A stretch of 64,000 nucleotides of DNA from Enterococcus alcedinis (lineage in GTDB: Bacteria > Bacillota > Bacilli > Lactobacillales > Enterococcaceae): the NCBI RefSeq assembly GCF_014635985.1, contig NZ_BMDT01000008.1, positions 1 to 64,000 on the forward strand, in the 5' to 3' direction. The position numbers and the translations under genes were made by a program. The notes beneath the pieces were generated by a model. The model was not told where the DNA came from, searched no databases, and saw only the letters and a list, made by a program, of their open reading frames with translations. This document shows, in pieces, positions 17,281 through 25,879 of the stretch (within the stretch, counting starts at the first letter, position 1; every line of letters begins with the position of its first letter).

Positions 17281-18138
17281 ATGAAAAAGATTTATTCACT
17301 TGGTTTAGCAGCAGTTGCTTTATTGGTTTTAGCAACAGGTTGTGGAAAAGAAGCAGAAGGCACGAACAAGAGTAGTAGCTCTAGTGCACAAGAAGAAGTA
17401 ACGGTTAAATTAGGAGTTATCGGTGCAGATACCGATGTTTGGGATAATGTTCAAGCCCGCTTAAAAGACGAAGGCATCAACTTAGAATACGTCAAATTTA
17501 CCGAATATAGTCAACCAAACACGGCATTAGCAAGTGGTGACATTGATTTGAACTCGTTCCAACACCAATTTTTCTTAGATAATTTCAACGAAGAGCATGG
17601 AACAGAACTCGTATCGATTGGAAACACGGTCAATGCGCCATTAGGTATTTATTCAGATAAATTAAAAGACATTTCAGAACTTAAAGAAGGCGATAAAGTT
17701 GCGATTCCAAATGATGTAACAAACGGTGGTCGGGCGTTAAATTTATTGGAGTCAGCCGGTCTAATTAAAATCGATGAAACGAAAAAACAAGCACCAACGG
17801 TTTCGGATATTACCGAAAATAAATTAAACTTAGACATTACTGAACTCGAAGCTTCACAAACAGCACGCGCGTTACAAGACGTGACCGTTTCGGTTATTAA
17901 TAGTGGCATGGCTGTTGACGCTGGTTTTATTCCAACAGAAGATTCGATTTTCTTAGAACCTGTGGATGAAGGATCTCGTCCGTATGTGAATATCATCGTG
18001 GCTCGTACAGAAGATAAAGACAATGAAGTTTATCAAAAAGTTGTTGCAGCGTATCAAAACGAGGAAACAGTCAAAGTCATCGAAGAAACATCAAAAGGTT
18101 CAAGTATTCCAGCATGGGAAACATTTGGTTCAAAATAA
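17281..18138 (+). CDS. metQ: Methionine-binding lipoprotein MetQ
   Basis: 285-aa NlpA-family substrate-binding lipoprotein. The signal sequence ends in LVLATGC, a lipobox with the Cys as the lipidation site, followed by a Ser-rich linker (NKSSSSSAQEE). The mature domain shows the family pattern VKLGVIGADTDVWDNVQARL, EYSQPNTALASGDIDLNSFQH and VAIPNDVTNGGRALNLLESAGLI. ATG 17281 has AGGGGG 8 nt upstream; ATG 17275 is only 2 nt from it. The stop codon is the first part of a 15-bp tandem repeat. Confidence 0.93.
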   Translation: MKKIYSLGLAAVALLVLATGCGKEAEGTNKSSSSSAQEEVTVKLGVIGADTDVWDNVQARLKDEGINLEYVKFTEYSQPNTALASGDIDLNSFQHQFFLDNFNEEHGTELVSIGNTVNAPLGIYSDKLKDISELKEGDKVAIPNDVTNGGRALNLLESAGLIKIDETKKQAPTVSDITENKLNLDITELEASQTARALQDVTVSVINSGMAVDAGFIPTEDSIFLEPVDEGSRPYVNIIVARTEDKDNEVYQKVVAAYQNEETVKVIEETSKGSSIPAWETFGSK

Positions 18139-18180
18139 AAAAGGTATCGATAAAAAAGGTATCGATAAAAAAGGAGCGAA
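18136..18180 (+). repeat. 15-bp tandem repeat, 2.6 copies, between metQ and M20 gene
   Basis: TAAAAAAGGTATCGA occurs at 18136-18150 and 18151-18165; a third, partly diverged copy at 18166-18180 reads TAAAAAAGGAGCGAA. The third copy supplies the AGGAG ribosome binding site of the next gene, and the first begins with the metQ stop codon. Confidence 0.9.
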
Positions 18181-18186
18181 TTGGTT

Positions 18187-19398
18187 ATGACAGTTGAAAC
18201 AAAAACAAAACATCAAATTATTGAGGGATTTATTCAAGCAAGTTTACCGAAATATCAGGAACTTGCAATTGAGATTCATGAACATCCAGAGGTGAGTAAC
18301 TACGAAGTCTACTCTTCACAAGTCTTAATCGATCAATTAATTGCAGAAGGTTTTGACGTGAAAAAAGATGTGGCTGGTCACCACACTGGTTTTGATGCCC
18401 GTTACAAATCAGAGAAACCCGGTCCAACGGTCTCTTTCTTAGCAGAATATGATGCGTTACCTGGCATTGGTCATGCCTGTGGTCATAACTTGTTTGGAAA
18501 CTACTCTGCTTTAGCCGCAAGTGCTTTAAAACAAGTCGTTGATCAAGTAGGTGGCGAAATTCGTGTCTACGGTACACCGGGCGAAGAAGGCGGCGAAAAT
18601 GGTTCAGCTAAAGGGAGCTTTGTTCGTGAAGGGTTCTTTGATGATGTGGATGCGGCGCTTTGTATTCATCCAGGGCATCGTTATTCACGTACCTCAACAG
18701 GTCTAGCCAATGATCCCGTTGATATTAAATTTTACGGTGTCGCAAGCCATGCAGCCGGTGCACCTGAAAAAGGAGTGAACGCACTGGAAGCCGTGATTCA
18801 AGTCTTCAATAGTATAAATGCGTTGCGTTTGCATTTACCAAAAGACGTGAACATTCATGGTGTGATTACAAACGGTGGTGTCGCAGCCAACGTTGTACCT
18901 GATTTTGCTTCGGCGCGTTTTTACTTACGCGCTGCCAACCGTGCGACTCTAAATGAAGTGTACACGAAAGTTGAAAATATCGTTAAAGCTGCAGCACTTG
19001 CAACAGGAGCGACGTATGATTTTGGTTTATTTCAAAATTCGGTCGATGATATTATAGTAACCGATGCGTTTGATGACGTGTTTTTCAGTCATGCCGCTTC
19101 CTCAGGTGTGCCATTTGATGAAATTGTTGAAACGAAAAAGCAAAGTTTGGGTTCATCAGACGTTGGAAATGTCAGTCAAGTCATTCCGACAATCCAACCA
19201 ACCGTTTCGATTTCAGATGATTATATTGCTGGACACTCGATTGAATTTAAAGCCGCTTCTCGTAGTGAAAAAGGCTTAAACTCGATTGGGATTGCAGCTA
19301 ACCTCTTAGCAAAAACAGCACTAGATTTGTTGGAACAACCGGAATTGCTTGAAAAAATCAAAGCCGAACATCAAATCAGCTTAGCAAAAGGGAATTAA
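18187..19398 (+). CDS. M20 family amidohydrolase in the methionine uptake operon
   Basis: 403-aa metal-dependent amidohydrolase related to AbgB and N-acyl-amino-acid hydrolases. Metal-site motifs are LAEYDALPGIGHACGHN, GTPGEEGGENG, and the late IAGHSIEF His; the dimerisation/lid domain begins near VDIKFYGVASHAAGAPEKGVNALEAV. It is cytosolic. ATG 18187 is taken, 10 nt after AGGAG; TTG 18181 is an alternative. Being the last gene after metNIQ under a Met-specific T-box, it probably releases methionine (or a related sulfur amino acid) from an N-acylated or dipeptide form imported by MetNIQ (inference). Confidence 0.85.
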   Translation: MTVETKTKHQIIEGFIQASLPKYQELAIEIHEHPEVSNYEVYSSQVLIDQLIAEGFDVKKDVAGHHTGFDARYKSEKPGPTVSFLAEYDALPGIGHACGHNLFGNYSALAASALKQVVDQVGGEIRVYGTPGEEGGENGSAKGSFVREGFFDDVDAALCIHPGHRYSRTSTGLANDPVDIKFYGVASHAAGAPEKGVNALEAVIQVFNSINALRLHLPKDVNIHGVITNGGVAANVVPDFASARFYLRAANRATLNEVYTKVENIVKAAALATGATYDFGLFQNSVDDIIVTDAFDDVFFSHAASSGVPFDEIVETKKQSLGSSDVGNVSQVIPTIQPTVSISDDYIAGHSIEFKAASRSEKGLNSIGIAANLLAKTALDLLEQPELLEKIKAEHQISLAKGN

Positions 19399-19406
19399 AT
19401 AATAAT

Positions 19407-19440
19407 AAAAACAAGACCTTAAAACAGGTCTTGTTTTTAT
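19407..19440 (+). terminator. Terminator of the metNIQ-M20 operon
   Basis: ACAAGACCT/AGGTCTTGT stem (19411-19419 with 19425-19433), extended by flanking A-T pairs, then T-rich sequence. Confidence 0.88.
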
Positions 19441-19921
19441 TAGCACTCATTTATCAATCAAATGTTCGTCTAACTAAACGGCTCTATGACTAGGGTTAGA
19501 GCGTTAACTTACAAAATAAATTATAAAAATATTCCCCCTCAATCTGCTTATTGAACGATGAATCGAATCAGTCTGTTCTAATCATAAAAGGCAAGGGCTT
19601 TCAGTAGAAATTAGAGCTGTTGATAGAAGTGTAACAAAGAACGTCATCCCGAACACAATCATATTTGGATGACGTTCTTTTTTAATGAGAAGATTAGGAA
19701 TGATTTATAGTATTATTTTTTCGATAAATTTACTGTTTTTTTCAAAAAAAGCTTAACATTGAATCTATTTCAGTGTAGAATATCAGAGATTAAATAAAAT
19801 CACATTTCCAGTCTATTACAATCTATTTATATGAAGTATTCATAATAGATTATGCAAATGAACAACATTTAATTCAACTTATGGTACAATAGAGAAAAAG
19901 AAAAAGGAGTGCTAATACAGC
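19441..19921. other. Intergenic region with a solitary terminator and an inverted repeat
   Basis: No protein gene is seen. A perfect 14-bp terminator stem (19636-19649 with 19667-19680, T run to 19683) stands about 200 nt after the previous terminator with no gene between, so a small RNA ending near 19683 is possible. Further on, AATCTATT (19820-19827) and AATAGATT (19844-19851) form an inverted repeat just upstream of the BlaI-family gene, which could be its operator. Confidence 0.5.
19882..19890 (+). promoter_or_regulatory. Extended -10 promoter of the BlaI/M56 operon
   Basis: TGGTACAAT, an extended -10 element 31 nt before the BlaI-family start; the inverted repeat at 19820-19851 lies just upstream. 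Confidence 0.55.
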
Positions 19922-20284
19922 ATGAAAATTACAAACAAAGAATTAGAAATCTTGCAAATCTTATGGGCATCAGAAACTGCCTTAAACGCTAAACAAATCA
20001 GTGAATTTAAAGAAGGTATGATTATGAGTACCGTTCAAACAACACTTAGAAAATTACTTCAAAAAGAATTAATCCGTGTGGATGATATTATTTATAGTGG
20101 AACAGTTTTATCAAGAACATTCGCACCAACATTAACACAAGAAGCATTTATCGCAATGCAATACCAAAACTTATCAATCGCTAACTTTGTTAGTCATTTA
20201 TTAAAAAACAAGAAATCAAAAGAAAACGATCAAGAATTGAAAGAAGTCTATGAAATTTTAAAAGAAAAAACAGAAGGTAAATAA
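19922..20284 (+). CDS. BlaI/MecI/CopY-family repressor
   Basis: 120-aa winged-helix regulator. The start ITNKELEILQILWASETALNAKQISEF and the recognition-helix region MSTVQTTLRKLLQKELI match the BlaI/CopY N-terminal DNA-binding domain; the C-terminal half is a helical dimerisation domain. BlaI-type repressors are inactivated by proteolysis triggered by a membrane M56 protease, and exactly such a gene follows 11 nt downstream. There is no beta-lactamase or PBP2a gene nearby, so the classical resistance role is unlikely. AAGGAG is 12 nt before the ATG, slightly far. Confidence 0.88.
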   Translation: MKITNKELEILQILWASETALNAKQISEFKEGMIMSTVQTTLRKLLQKELIRVDDIIYSGTVLSRTFAPTLTQEAFIAMQYQNLSIANFVSHLLKNKKSKENDQELKEVYEILKEKTEGK

Positions 20285-20295
20285 ACGTATTTATC

Positions 20296-21423
20296 ATGAA
20301 TTTTTCTTTAATGAGTCTTCTCACATCACTTTTTTTTGGAACACTTATTTTAGTGTTCCAACGTTTTTTGTTGAGCGTAACGAACTATCGAGGGGTTGTT
20401 ACGTCAAGAATTTTAACTATTTTCAACTTCTTGTTTATGTTTCGTTTAATATTTCCTTTTGAATTTGGTTATACGATAACGATTGTTTCCAAAAATATTT
20501 TACCGGCAGTTAAGGATTTTTTCAATTACCATTTAATCACTCTTTTTCAACAAGAGGTGACTGTTTTAAATGTGTTGCTCCTTATCTGGGGGATTGGTAG
20601 TCTCTTTAAATTGTACACGTTGTTTTGGAACTATATGAAAATCAAACAATTTGTTCGTGTAACACCCGACTACCAGATAAAAAATAGTAGCCAGTTTCAA
20701 TCGGTTCATTCATTTAAAATCGTTGAAGAATTGGACTCACCGGTGGTTATTGGTTTACGTCGACCCATTGTGTTGTTACCCAAAATCGATTTTTCTGAAA
20801 AAGAATTAAATTATATTTTAACACATGAAGCATTGCACATTTCAAATCTCGATTTATTCGTTAAATATTTTTATGAAATAGTCATTGTCATCTATTGGTG
20901 GAACCCATTAATGTACTTATTTAGAGAGCAAATGGATAACGTCATTGAATTAAAAACCGATGAACAATTGATTCAACAATTAACGTATGAAGAAAGAATA
21001 GAATACGTACAAACACTTGTAAAAGTTAGAGAAAATCAAATTAAGAAAAGAAAGATGGGGCAATATGCTTTTTCCTTTTCTTATGGAACACAAAATCAGT
21101 TATTATTTAGAACACGTAATATTTTAGAGGGAAGGCCACGTAACTACTCGTTGTTAACTTTACTAAGTGTTGTCTTACTGGGCGCTTTTTTTAGTACCTC
21201 AATTATTTTTGAACCTCATAGAATTAAAGAAGAACATATCGGTGAAAGCTTCATGGTTACGGCAGATACGAATTACCTTGTTGAGTTAGCTGATAAACAG
21301 TATGAACTTTATATGAATGGGGAATTTTTGACGGTCATTACCCAAATGCAGTGGAATGAAAATCAAGATTTCCAAAAATTAACGATTTATCAAGAGGAGA
21401 ATCAACCAAATGAAAAAAATTAG
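20296..21423 (+). CDS. BlaR1-like M56 membrane metalloprotease without penicillin sensor
   Basis: 375 aa. Four hydrophobic segments; between the second and third is the cytosolic zincin domain with HEALH (LTHEALHISNLDLF) as HExxH and the downstream Glu in the EQMDNVIELKTDEQ stretch. A last membrane segment (LLTLLSVVLLGAFFSTSIIF) is followed by only about 65 extracellular residues. BlaR1 and MecR1 carry a ~250-residue penicillin-binding sensor there, which is missing, so the signal must differ. It probably cleaves or triggers cleavage of the upstream BlaI-like repressor. It overlaps the next gene by 14 nt. Confidence 0.88.
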   Translation: MNFSLMSLLTSLFFGTLILVFQRFLLSVTNYRGVVTSRILTIFNFLFMFRLIFPFEFGYTITIVSKNILPAVKDFFNYHLITLFQQEVTVLNVLLLIWGIGSLFKLYTLFWNYMKIKQFVRVTPDYQIKNSSQFQSVHSFKIVEELDSPVVIGLRRPIVLLPKIDFSEKELNYILTHEALHISNLDLFVKYFYEIVIVIYWWNPLMYLFREQMDNVIELKTDEQLIQQLTYEERIEYVQTLVKVRENQIKKRKMGQYAFSFSYGTQNQLLFRTRNILEGRPRNYSLLTLLSVVLLGAFFSTSIIFEPHRIKEEHIGESFMVTADTNYLVELADKQYELYMNGEFLTVITQMQWNENQDFQKLTIYQEENQPNEKN

Positions 21424-21628
21424 TTTAGGATTTCTTTTTATATTTAGTTTTATTTTAATGTTTCAACCAGTTACCACTTTTGCAGCTGAACAAACAGTGG
21501 ATGAAGTGATTACTGCACCATATGCCGATAGTATTGGTTGGCGTTATCAAATGATTGATGGCAAATTGCATAAACGCCAATATAATTATACACAAGAAAA
21601 ATGGATTGGTAGTTGGGTACTTGCCTAA
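21410..21628 (+). CDS. Small secreted peptide of the BlaI/M56 operon
   Basis: 72 aa with a clear Sec signal peptide (MKKISLGFLFIFSFILMFQPVTTFAAE, cleavage likely after AFA or TFA-A). The mature ~46 residues are aromatic and basic: GWRYQMIDGKLHKRQYNY then TQEKWIGSWVLA. I loosely recall short exported Firmicutes peptides with a similar R-x-x-N-Y-T-x-x-x-W ending, but cannot name a characterised member. AGAGGAGA lies 9 nt upstream and the 14-nt overlap with the protease gene implies coupled expression. It may be the extracellular ligand or the regulated product of the BlaI/M56 pair. Confidence 0.82.
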   Translation: MKKISLGFLFIFSFILMFQPVTTFAAEQTVDEVITAPYADSIGWRYQMIDGKLHKRQYNYTQEKWIGSWVLA

Positions 21629-21667
21629 TTACTAATGAATAAATACACAAAGGGAGGGAACATCACA

Positions 21668-21805
21668 ATGGTAAGCATGACAAAAATAACAACAACTGAA
21701 AATTTTCAACGTAGTTATGTTAGCTTTAGTCACGCGCTGATTTTTGCAAAAGCCGTTCAAGGGACAAGTCTGTCCAAAACAGCCGAATCATACAAAAATC
21801 AATGA
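21668..21805 (+). CDS. Possible 45-aa peptide, last gene of the BlaI/M56 operon
   Basis: A short ORF beginning MVSMTKITTTENFQRSYVS, with GGGAGGG about 8 nt before the ATG, 39 nt after the secreted-peptide gene and before the operon terminator. It has no signal peptide; the middle (FSHALIFAKAVQG) could form an amphipathic helix. I do not recognise it. The good ribosome binding site and position support expression. Confidence 0.5.
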   Translation: MVSMTKITTTENFQRSYVSFSHALIFAKAVQGTSLSKTAESYKNQ

Positions 21806-21863
21806 CCATTCGCGATGCGTAACTTTATTTGTGTACCCAAAACATGAATAATAAAAGAACAAA

Positions 21864-21893
21864 GGTCATGGGTTACCCATGGCCTTTTTTTTT
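21864..21893 (+). terminator. Terminator of the BlaI/M56 operon
   Basis: GGTCATGGG/CCCATGGCC stem (21864-21872 with 21876-21884) and nine T residues. Confidence 0.9.
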
Positions 21894-21930
21894 GTCTATC
21901 GAACGTTGAGTGGTCTGAAAGGAGAACAAC

Positions 21931-23493
21931 ATGATCATTCAAATAAATAAAATGACGAAAAATTTTGGAGGAACATCACTGTTTGAGGAGTTAAGTTTAA
22001 CGATTCAATCTGAAGATAAAATGGGTTTGGTCGGTCAAAATGGTACAGGGAAAACGACCTTGTTTCAAATCATCTTAGGCCATGAAGGGATCGATGAGGG
22101 CCAGCTAGCCAAACGTAAAGGCTTGAAAATAGGATGGATTCCACAAGAATTAGAAAGCCCCGAACTGACGGTTTTTGAATACCTCATTCAAAGTTTTACC
22201 GAACTCGAAACGATTCAGCAGCAAATGAGAAAATATGAAGCACAAATGAACGATTTTACGATCGACTTAGAGCGTACAATGCGCTTGTATGGGGATTTAC
22301 AACAAACATTCGAATCCCTTGGTGGCTATGAAGTGGAAGATCGATTAGCAGGTACATTGAAAGGGCTCGGATTGGCGCAGCACCATCAAACGTTACTTTC
22401 GAATCTAAGTGGTGGTGAACGTGTTCGCGTAGAGTTAGCTAAGATCTTAGTTCAAGATAGCGATGTTTTACTATTAGATGAACCTACTAACCATTTAGAT
22501 TTAACTGGGATTCATTGGTTAGAAAATTATCTAAAGTCAACGAAAAAAGCATACGTTGTGATTTCGCACGATCGCGCATTTTTAGATCAAATCACACAGC
22601 GTATCGTAGAAATTGAGGATGGACAGCTCGTCAATTATCCTGGGAATTATAGTCGCTATATGGAATTGAAAAATGAACGTCATCAATTACTTCAGAAAAA
22701 TTTTGAGTTGCAACAAAAAGAAATTCAACGATTGAAACGAATGATTCACCGCTATCGTCAGTGGGGAAATGAAGGAGACAATGAAGCTTTTTTTCGTAAG
22801 GCGAAAGAAATCGAACGCCGCTTAGAGAAATTAATACTGATTAAAGCACCCATACCCCCTAAAAAACGTTTAAATAAAATTCATGCAGCCAATCGCTCCG
22901 GAAATGAAGTAGTAATTGCTAAAAAAATCGGTCAAGTGATGGGTGATCACTTATTATTTAGTGATAGCAGTTTTTCGGTTTATCGAGGAGAACGCTTGGC
23001 CATTACAGGTGAAAATGGCAGTGGCAAGTCAACGCTCTTAAAATTGATTTTAGGAGAATATGACTTAGATGAAGGTGAAATGACGTTAGGTGCCAGTCTT
23101 AAAATCGGCTATTTGCCACAAAAATTGGTCTTTGAACAGCCAGAAAACCGGCTTTTGACCTATGTGAAAAATTGGATAGCGGATGAGCAAATCGCTCGTC
23201 AAACGTTGGCTCAATACGGGTTTTATAAAGAGGACGTCACAAAAAGAATCAAAGATTTATCTGGGGGTGAACAAGTTCGTTTATATTTACTGTTGCTCTT
23301 TCAAGAGAAGATTAATTTATTGATTTTAGACGAACCGACGAACCATTTAGATATTTACATGCGTGAAGAAATTGAGGCCCTCTTATCGACTTTTACGGGA
23401 ACGATTTTAGCAGTCACGCACGATCGTTACTTTTTAGAAAAAAACTTTGACGGTCAGTTAATCATTGCTAATGAAACGATTCATAAAATCTAA
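21931..23493 (+). CDS. ABC-F family ATPase (ribosome-associated type)
   Basis: 520-aa soluble protein with two ABC cassettes and no membrane domain. Cassette 1: GQNGTGKTT, LSGGERVR, LLLDEPTNHLD. Cassette 2: GENGSGKST, LSGGEQVR, LILDEPTNHLD. The inter-cassette linker (about 240-320) is long, basic and helical (RHQLLQKNFELQQKEIQRLKRMIHRYRQ), the part that reaches into the ribosome in ABC-F proteins. Members are translation factors or antibiotic-resistance ribosome protectors; the two cannot be told apart here. It stands alone with a GAAAGGAG ribosome binding site. Confidence 0.88.
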   Translation: MIIQINKMTKNFGGTSLFEELSLTIQSEDKMGLVGQNGTGKTTLFQIILGHEGIDEGQLAKRKGLKIGWIPQELESPELTVFEYLIQSFTELETIQQQMRKYEAQMNDFTIDLERTMRLYGDLQQTFESLGGYEVEDRLAGTLKGLGLAQHHQTLLSNLSGGERVRVELAKILVQDSDVLLLDEPTNHLDLTGIHWLENYLKSTKKAYVVISHDRAFLDQITQRIVEIEDGQLVNYPGNYSRYMELKNERHQLLQKNFELQQKEIQRLKRMIHRYRQWGNEGDNEAFFRKAKEIERRLEKLILIKAPIPPKKRLNKIHAANRSGNEVVIAKKIGQVMGDHLLFSDSSFSVYRGERLAITGENGSGKSTLLKLILGEYDLDEGEMTLGASLKIGYLPQKLVFEQPENRLLTYVKNWIADEQIARQTLAQYGFYKEDVTKRIKDLSGGEQVRLYLLLLFQEKINLLILDEPTNHLDIYMREEIEALLSTFTGTILAVTHDRYFLEKNFDGQLIIANETIHKI

Positions 23494-23519
23494 CATCGGC
23501 ATGATGGGACTGTGACAAA

Positions 23520-23625
23520 AGTCTCTTTATTCTGAGAAACGGGAGATAAATTCGAGTAATTGTTTTTTTCAATTACTTGAATTTAGTCGATTGTTTTGTA
23601 GGAGCAGACTTTTTTCACCCATTTA
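23520..23625. other. Large hairpin in intergenic region
   Basis: An outer AAAAGTCT and AGACTTTTTT pair encloses an inner stem GAGTAATTG/CAATTACTT with a T7 loop. Together with the preceding TGGGACTGTGAC this resembles structured intergenic repeats seen in Lactobacillales. It may terminate the ABC-F transcript. Positions are approximate. Confidence 0.4.
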
Positions 23626-23647
23626 CCTATCAAATTTTCGCATAACA

Positions 23648-23684
23648 AACAGGAGGTATGACATCTGTCACACCTCCTGTTTTG
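23648..23684 (+). terminator. Hairpin before the two-component operon
   Basis: Long imperfect stem: AACAGGAGG pairs with CCTCCTGTT and inner TGACA pairs with TGTCA, then TTTT. It is the most likely transcription stop before the response regulator. Confidence 0.7.
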
Positions 23685-23772
23685 ATTTCACGTTGGATTC
23701 AGATTCAATAGGGAAAAATTTCCTTCTTTTTCTAATTATGTTTATAATAGAGGATAAGAAGGAGGCGTAAGC

Positions 23773-24456
23773 ATGGACAAAGTAACAATCTTGCTTGTGG
23801 AAGATGAAGCGAGTTTAGCAAGTTTTATTCAAACAGAACTTCAGTTTGAAGGGTACCAAGTGATTTGGGCCAAAGATGGGCAAGAGGCGTTAGAAAAATT
23901 TAATCAACAAGCGATTGACTTAATCTTGCTTGATTGGATGCTACCGAAATACGATGGGATCACAGTCGCGCGTCGCATACGACGAGAGAGTGACATTCCG
24001 ATTATTATGATGACTGCTAGAAATGAGACAACCGATATCGTGACTGGACTAGATGCCGGTCTGGATGATTATATTACTAAGCCGTTTGAAATTGAAGAAC
24101 TCTTTGCCCGCGTTCGTGTGATTGAGCGAAGGTTAGCCAAACAACCTGAAAGTGTCCATTTAAACTATCAAGAGTTACAGTTAGATGTGGCGAAACATCA
24201 AGTGCAAGTAGGAGCAGAAGCGATCCATTTAACACCGAAAGAGTTTGGCGTTTTGCATGAATTAATGAAAGCACCAGAAGTCGTTAAAACACGTGATGAA
24301 TTATTGAATCATGTCTGGGGCTATGAATTTATGGGTGAGACGAATGTCGTCGATGTCTATGTTCGAACGCTACGCAATAAATTAGGTGTAGCGGGGCAAT
24401 ATATTCAAACCGTTCGCGGCGTCGGTTATGTCTTGAGGGAAGTCGATGGAAAATAA
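23773..24456 (+). CDS. OmpR/PhoB-family response regulator
   Basis: 227 aa. Receiver domain 1-120 with the acidic pair VEDE, phospho-acceptor Asp in LLLDWMLPKYDG (D53), MMTAR Thr and the conserved Lys in YITKPF. The C-terminal winged helix (about 130-225) contains TPKEFGVLHELM and VVDVYVRTLRNKL. It overlaps the sensor kinase gene by 11 nt. The sequence resembles LisR/ArlR/CovR-type regulators, which respond to envelope stress in Firmicutes; the exact orthologue is not assigned. AAGGAGG precedes the start and a TATAAT lies at 23743-23748. Confidence 0.92.
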   Translation: MDKVTILLVEDEASLASFIQTELQFEGYQVIWAKDGQEALEKFNQQAIDLILLDWMLPKYDGITVARRIRRESDIPIIMMTARNETTDIVTGLDAGLDDYITKPFEIEELFARVRVIERRLAKQPESVHLNYQELQLDVAKHQVQVGAEAIHLTPKEFGVLHELMKAPEVVKTRDELLNHVWGYEFMGETNVVDVYVRTLRNKLGVAGQYIQTVRGVGYVLREVDGK

Positions 24457-25786
24457 AAAAAATAATGCGCAATATCAATTAACGAACCGTTTCGTCAAAA
24501 TATTAACGTTACTCTTAATTGTTGTGAATCTGGCTTTTGTCAGCATTTCATTAATTTCTTCCTATCGTTATTTAGCGAATCAGGCAACGGAGATTATGAA
24601 TACCTTACAAGAAGTACCACAAGATACAACAGAATGGACCACGCTAGTCAATGCGACTACAGCCAAAGATGATGAAGATGCTGTGCGAATCTTATTAGAA
24701 AATGGTCCGATGTATTATTCGGCTAATGGGAAAGCGATTTTTGAGAAACTGGTACAAGGAAAAGCCTTATTGCTCTTTCGAGGGATTATTTTAAGTGAGA
24801 ATAAAATTTATTTTTATCAAAAACAAGAACAAATGGGGCGAACGGTCGAGTTAGCAGTCCATGGTACACAAATTGTCGAACTGATGATGCGCATGTTCTT
24901 GATTAGTTTATTACTGAATATTTTTGCGGTTTTAATCGGTAGTCTAGTCATTTACTTATTCGTTGGAAAATGGAGCAAAACGTTGCATAAGATGACCAAA
25001 GAAATGGCAGAAATTGAGGAAGACGGAGCACAGGAACGACTGCTGAGTGTTCCAAATTCACCGAATGAATTTCGTCAAGTCGCAACGTCGTTTAACCAGT
25101 TACTGGATACACAACAACAGGCCATGAAAAGAGAAAGTCAATTTGTGGCGGATGCCTCGCATGAATTACGCACGCCACTAACAGCGATTCGAGGACATGT
25201 TCAACTGATTAAACGCCGAGGGATGCAACATCCCGAAGTCATTGCGCCATCAATTGAATTTATAGATAAAGAATCAAAACGCCTCGAAATTTTGATGAAT
25301 CAGTTGTTAACGCTTGGTCGTTCAACCGTTGAAAAACCCGTTGAATGCGTGTCGTTGTCAAAAATCATTCAACAAGCGGCCGATGAATTTCGCCGAAGCT
25401 GTTCGCAAACAGTCGAGATAGCCATTCAAGAAGGGATTCAAATGGCTGCTGATCCTTTAGAAATTCAGCAAATTTGTCAAAACCTGTTTGAAAATGCAGC
25501 TAAATACTCACAGGCAACAGATACCATTACGATTACATTGACAAAGCAGGGAAACACGATTTTCTTCAATGTATCGGATACAGGACCAGGGATTCCAGAT
25601 GCGATGAAAACACGGATTTTTGAACGTTTTTATCGTATCGATCACTCGCGTTCAAGCGAAATTGAAGGTTCAGGGATTGGTTTGTCGATTGTGCAAACAA
25701 TTGTTGAAAAATACCATGGGACAATTACTGTTTTAGATAATCAACCGAGAGGAAGCTTATTCCAAATTAAATTTCCGTCAAGATGA
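24446..25786 (+). CDS. Sensor histidine kinase
   Basis: 446 aa. Two membrane helices (about 18-40 and 150-175) flank an extracellular sensor of ~110 residues. A HAMP domain (about 175-230) follows, then HisKA with the phospho-acceptor His in VADASHELRTPLTAIRGH, and HATPase_c with N box QNLFENAAKYS, G1 DTGPGIP and G2 GSGIGLSIV. This is the canonical ArlS/LisK-type layout. It is paired with the response regulator and followed, after 93 nt, by a PepSY lipoprotein that may be an accessory sensor or target. Confidence 0.93.
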   Translation: MENKKNNAQYQLTNRFVKILTLLLIVVNLAFVSISLISSYRYLANQATEIMNTLQEVPQDTTEWTTLVNATTAKDDEDAVRILLENGPMYYSANGKAIFEKLVQGKALLLFRGIILSENKIYFYQKQEQMGRTVELAVHGTQIVELMMRMFLISLLLNIFAVLIGSLVIYLFVGKWSKTLHKMTKEMAEIEEDGAQERLLSVPNSPNEFRQVATSFNQLLDTQQQAMKRESQFVADASHELRTPLTAIRGHVQLIKRRGMQHPEVIAPSIEFIDKESKRLEILMNQLLTLGRSTVEKPVECVSLSKIIQQAADEFRRSCSQTVEIAIQEGIQMAADPLEIQQICQNLFENAAKYSQATDTITITLTKQGNTIFFNVSDTGPGIPDAMKTRIFERFYRIDHSRSSEIEGSGIGLSIVQTIVEKYHGTITVLDNQPRGSLFQIKFPSR

Positions 25787-25879
25787 AGAAATCTTCATCT
25801 TACCTTTAACTAAATCCATTTATTGCAATTGAAAAAGACGATAAACTAAGGGTGTAAAGAAAAAGAGGAGGAATTTATA

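Noticed and set aside
19922-21423. Beta-lactam resistance regulators BlaI/BlaR1
   Set aside because: The protease lacks the extracellular penicillin-binding domain and no beta-lactamase or mec gene is nearby.
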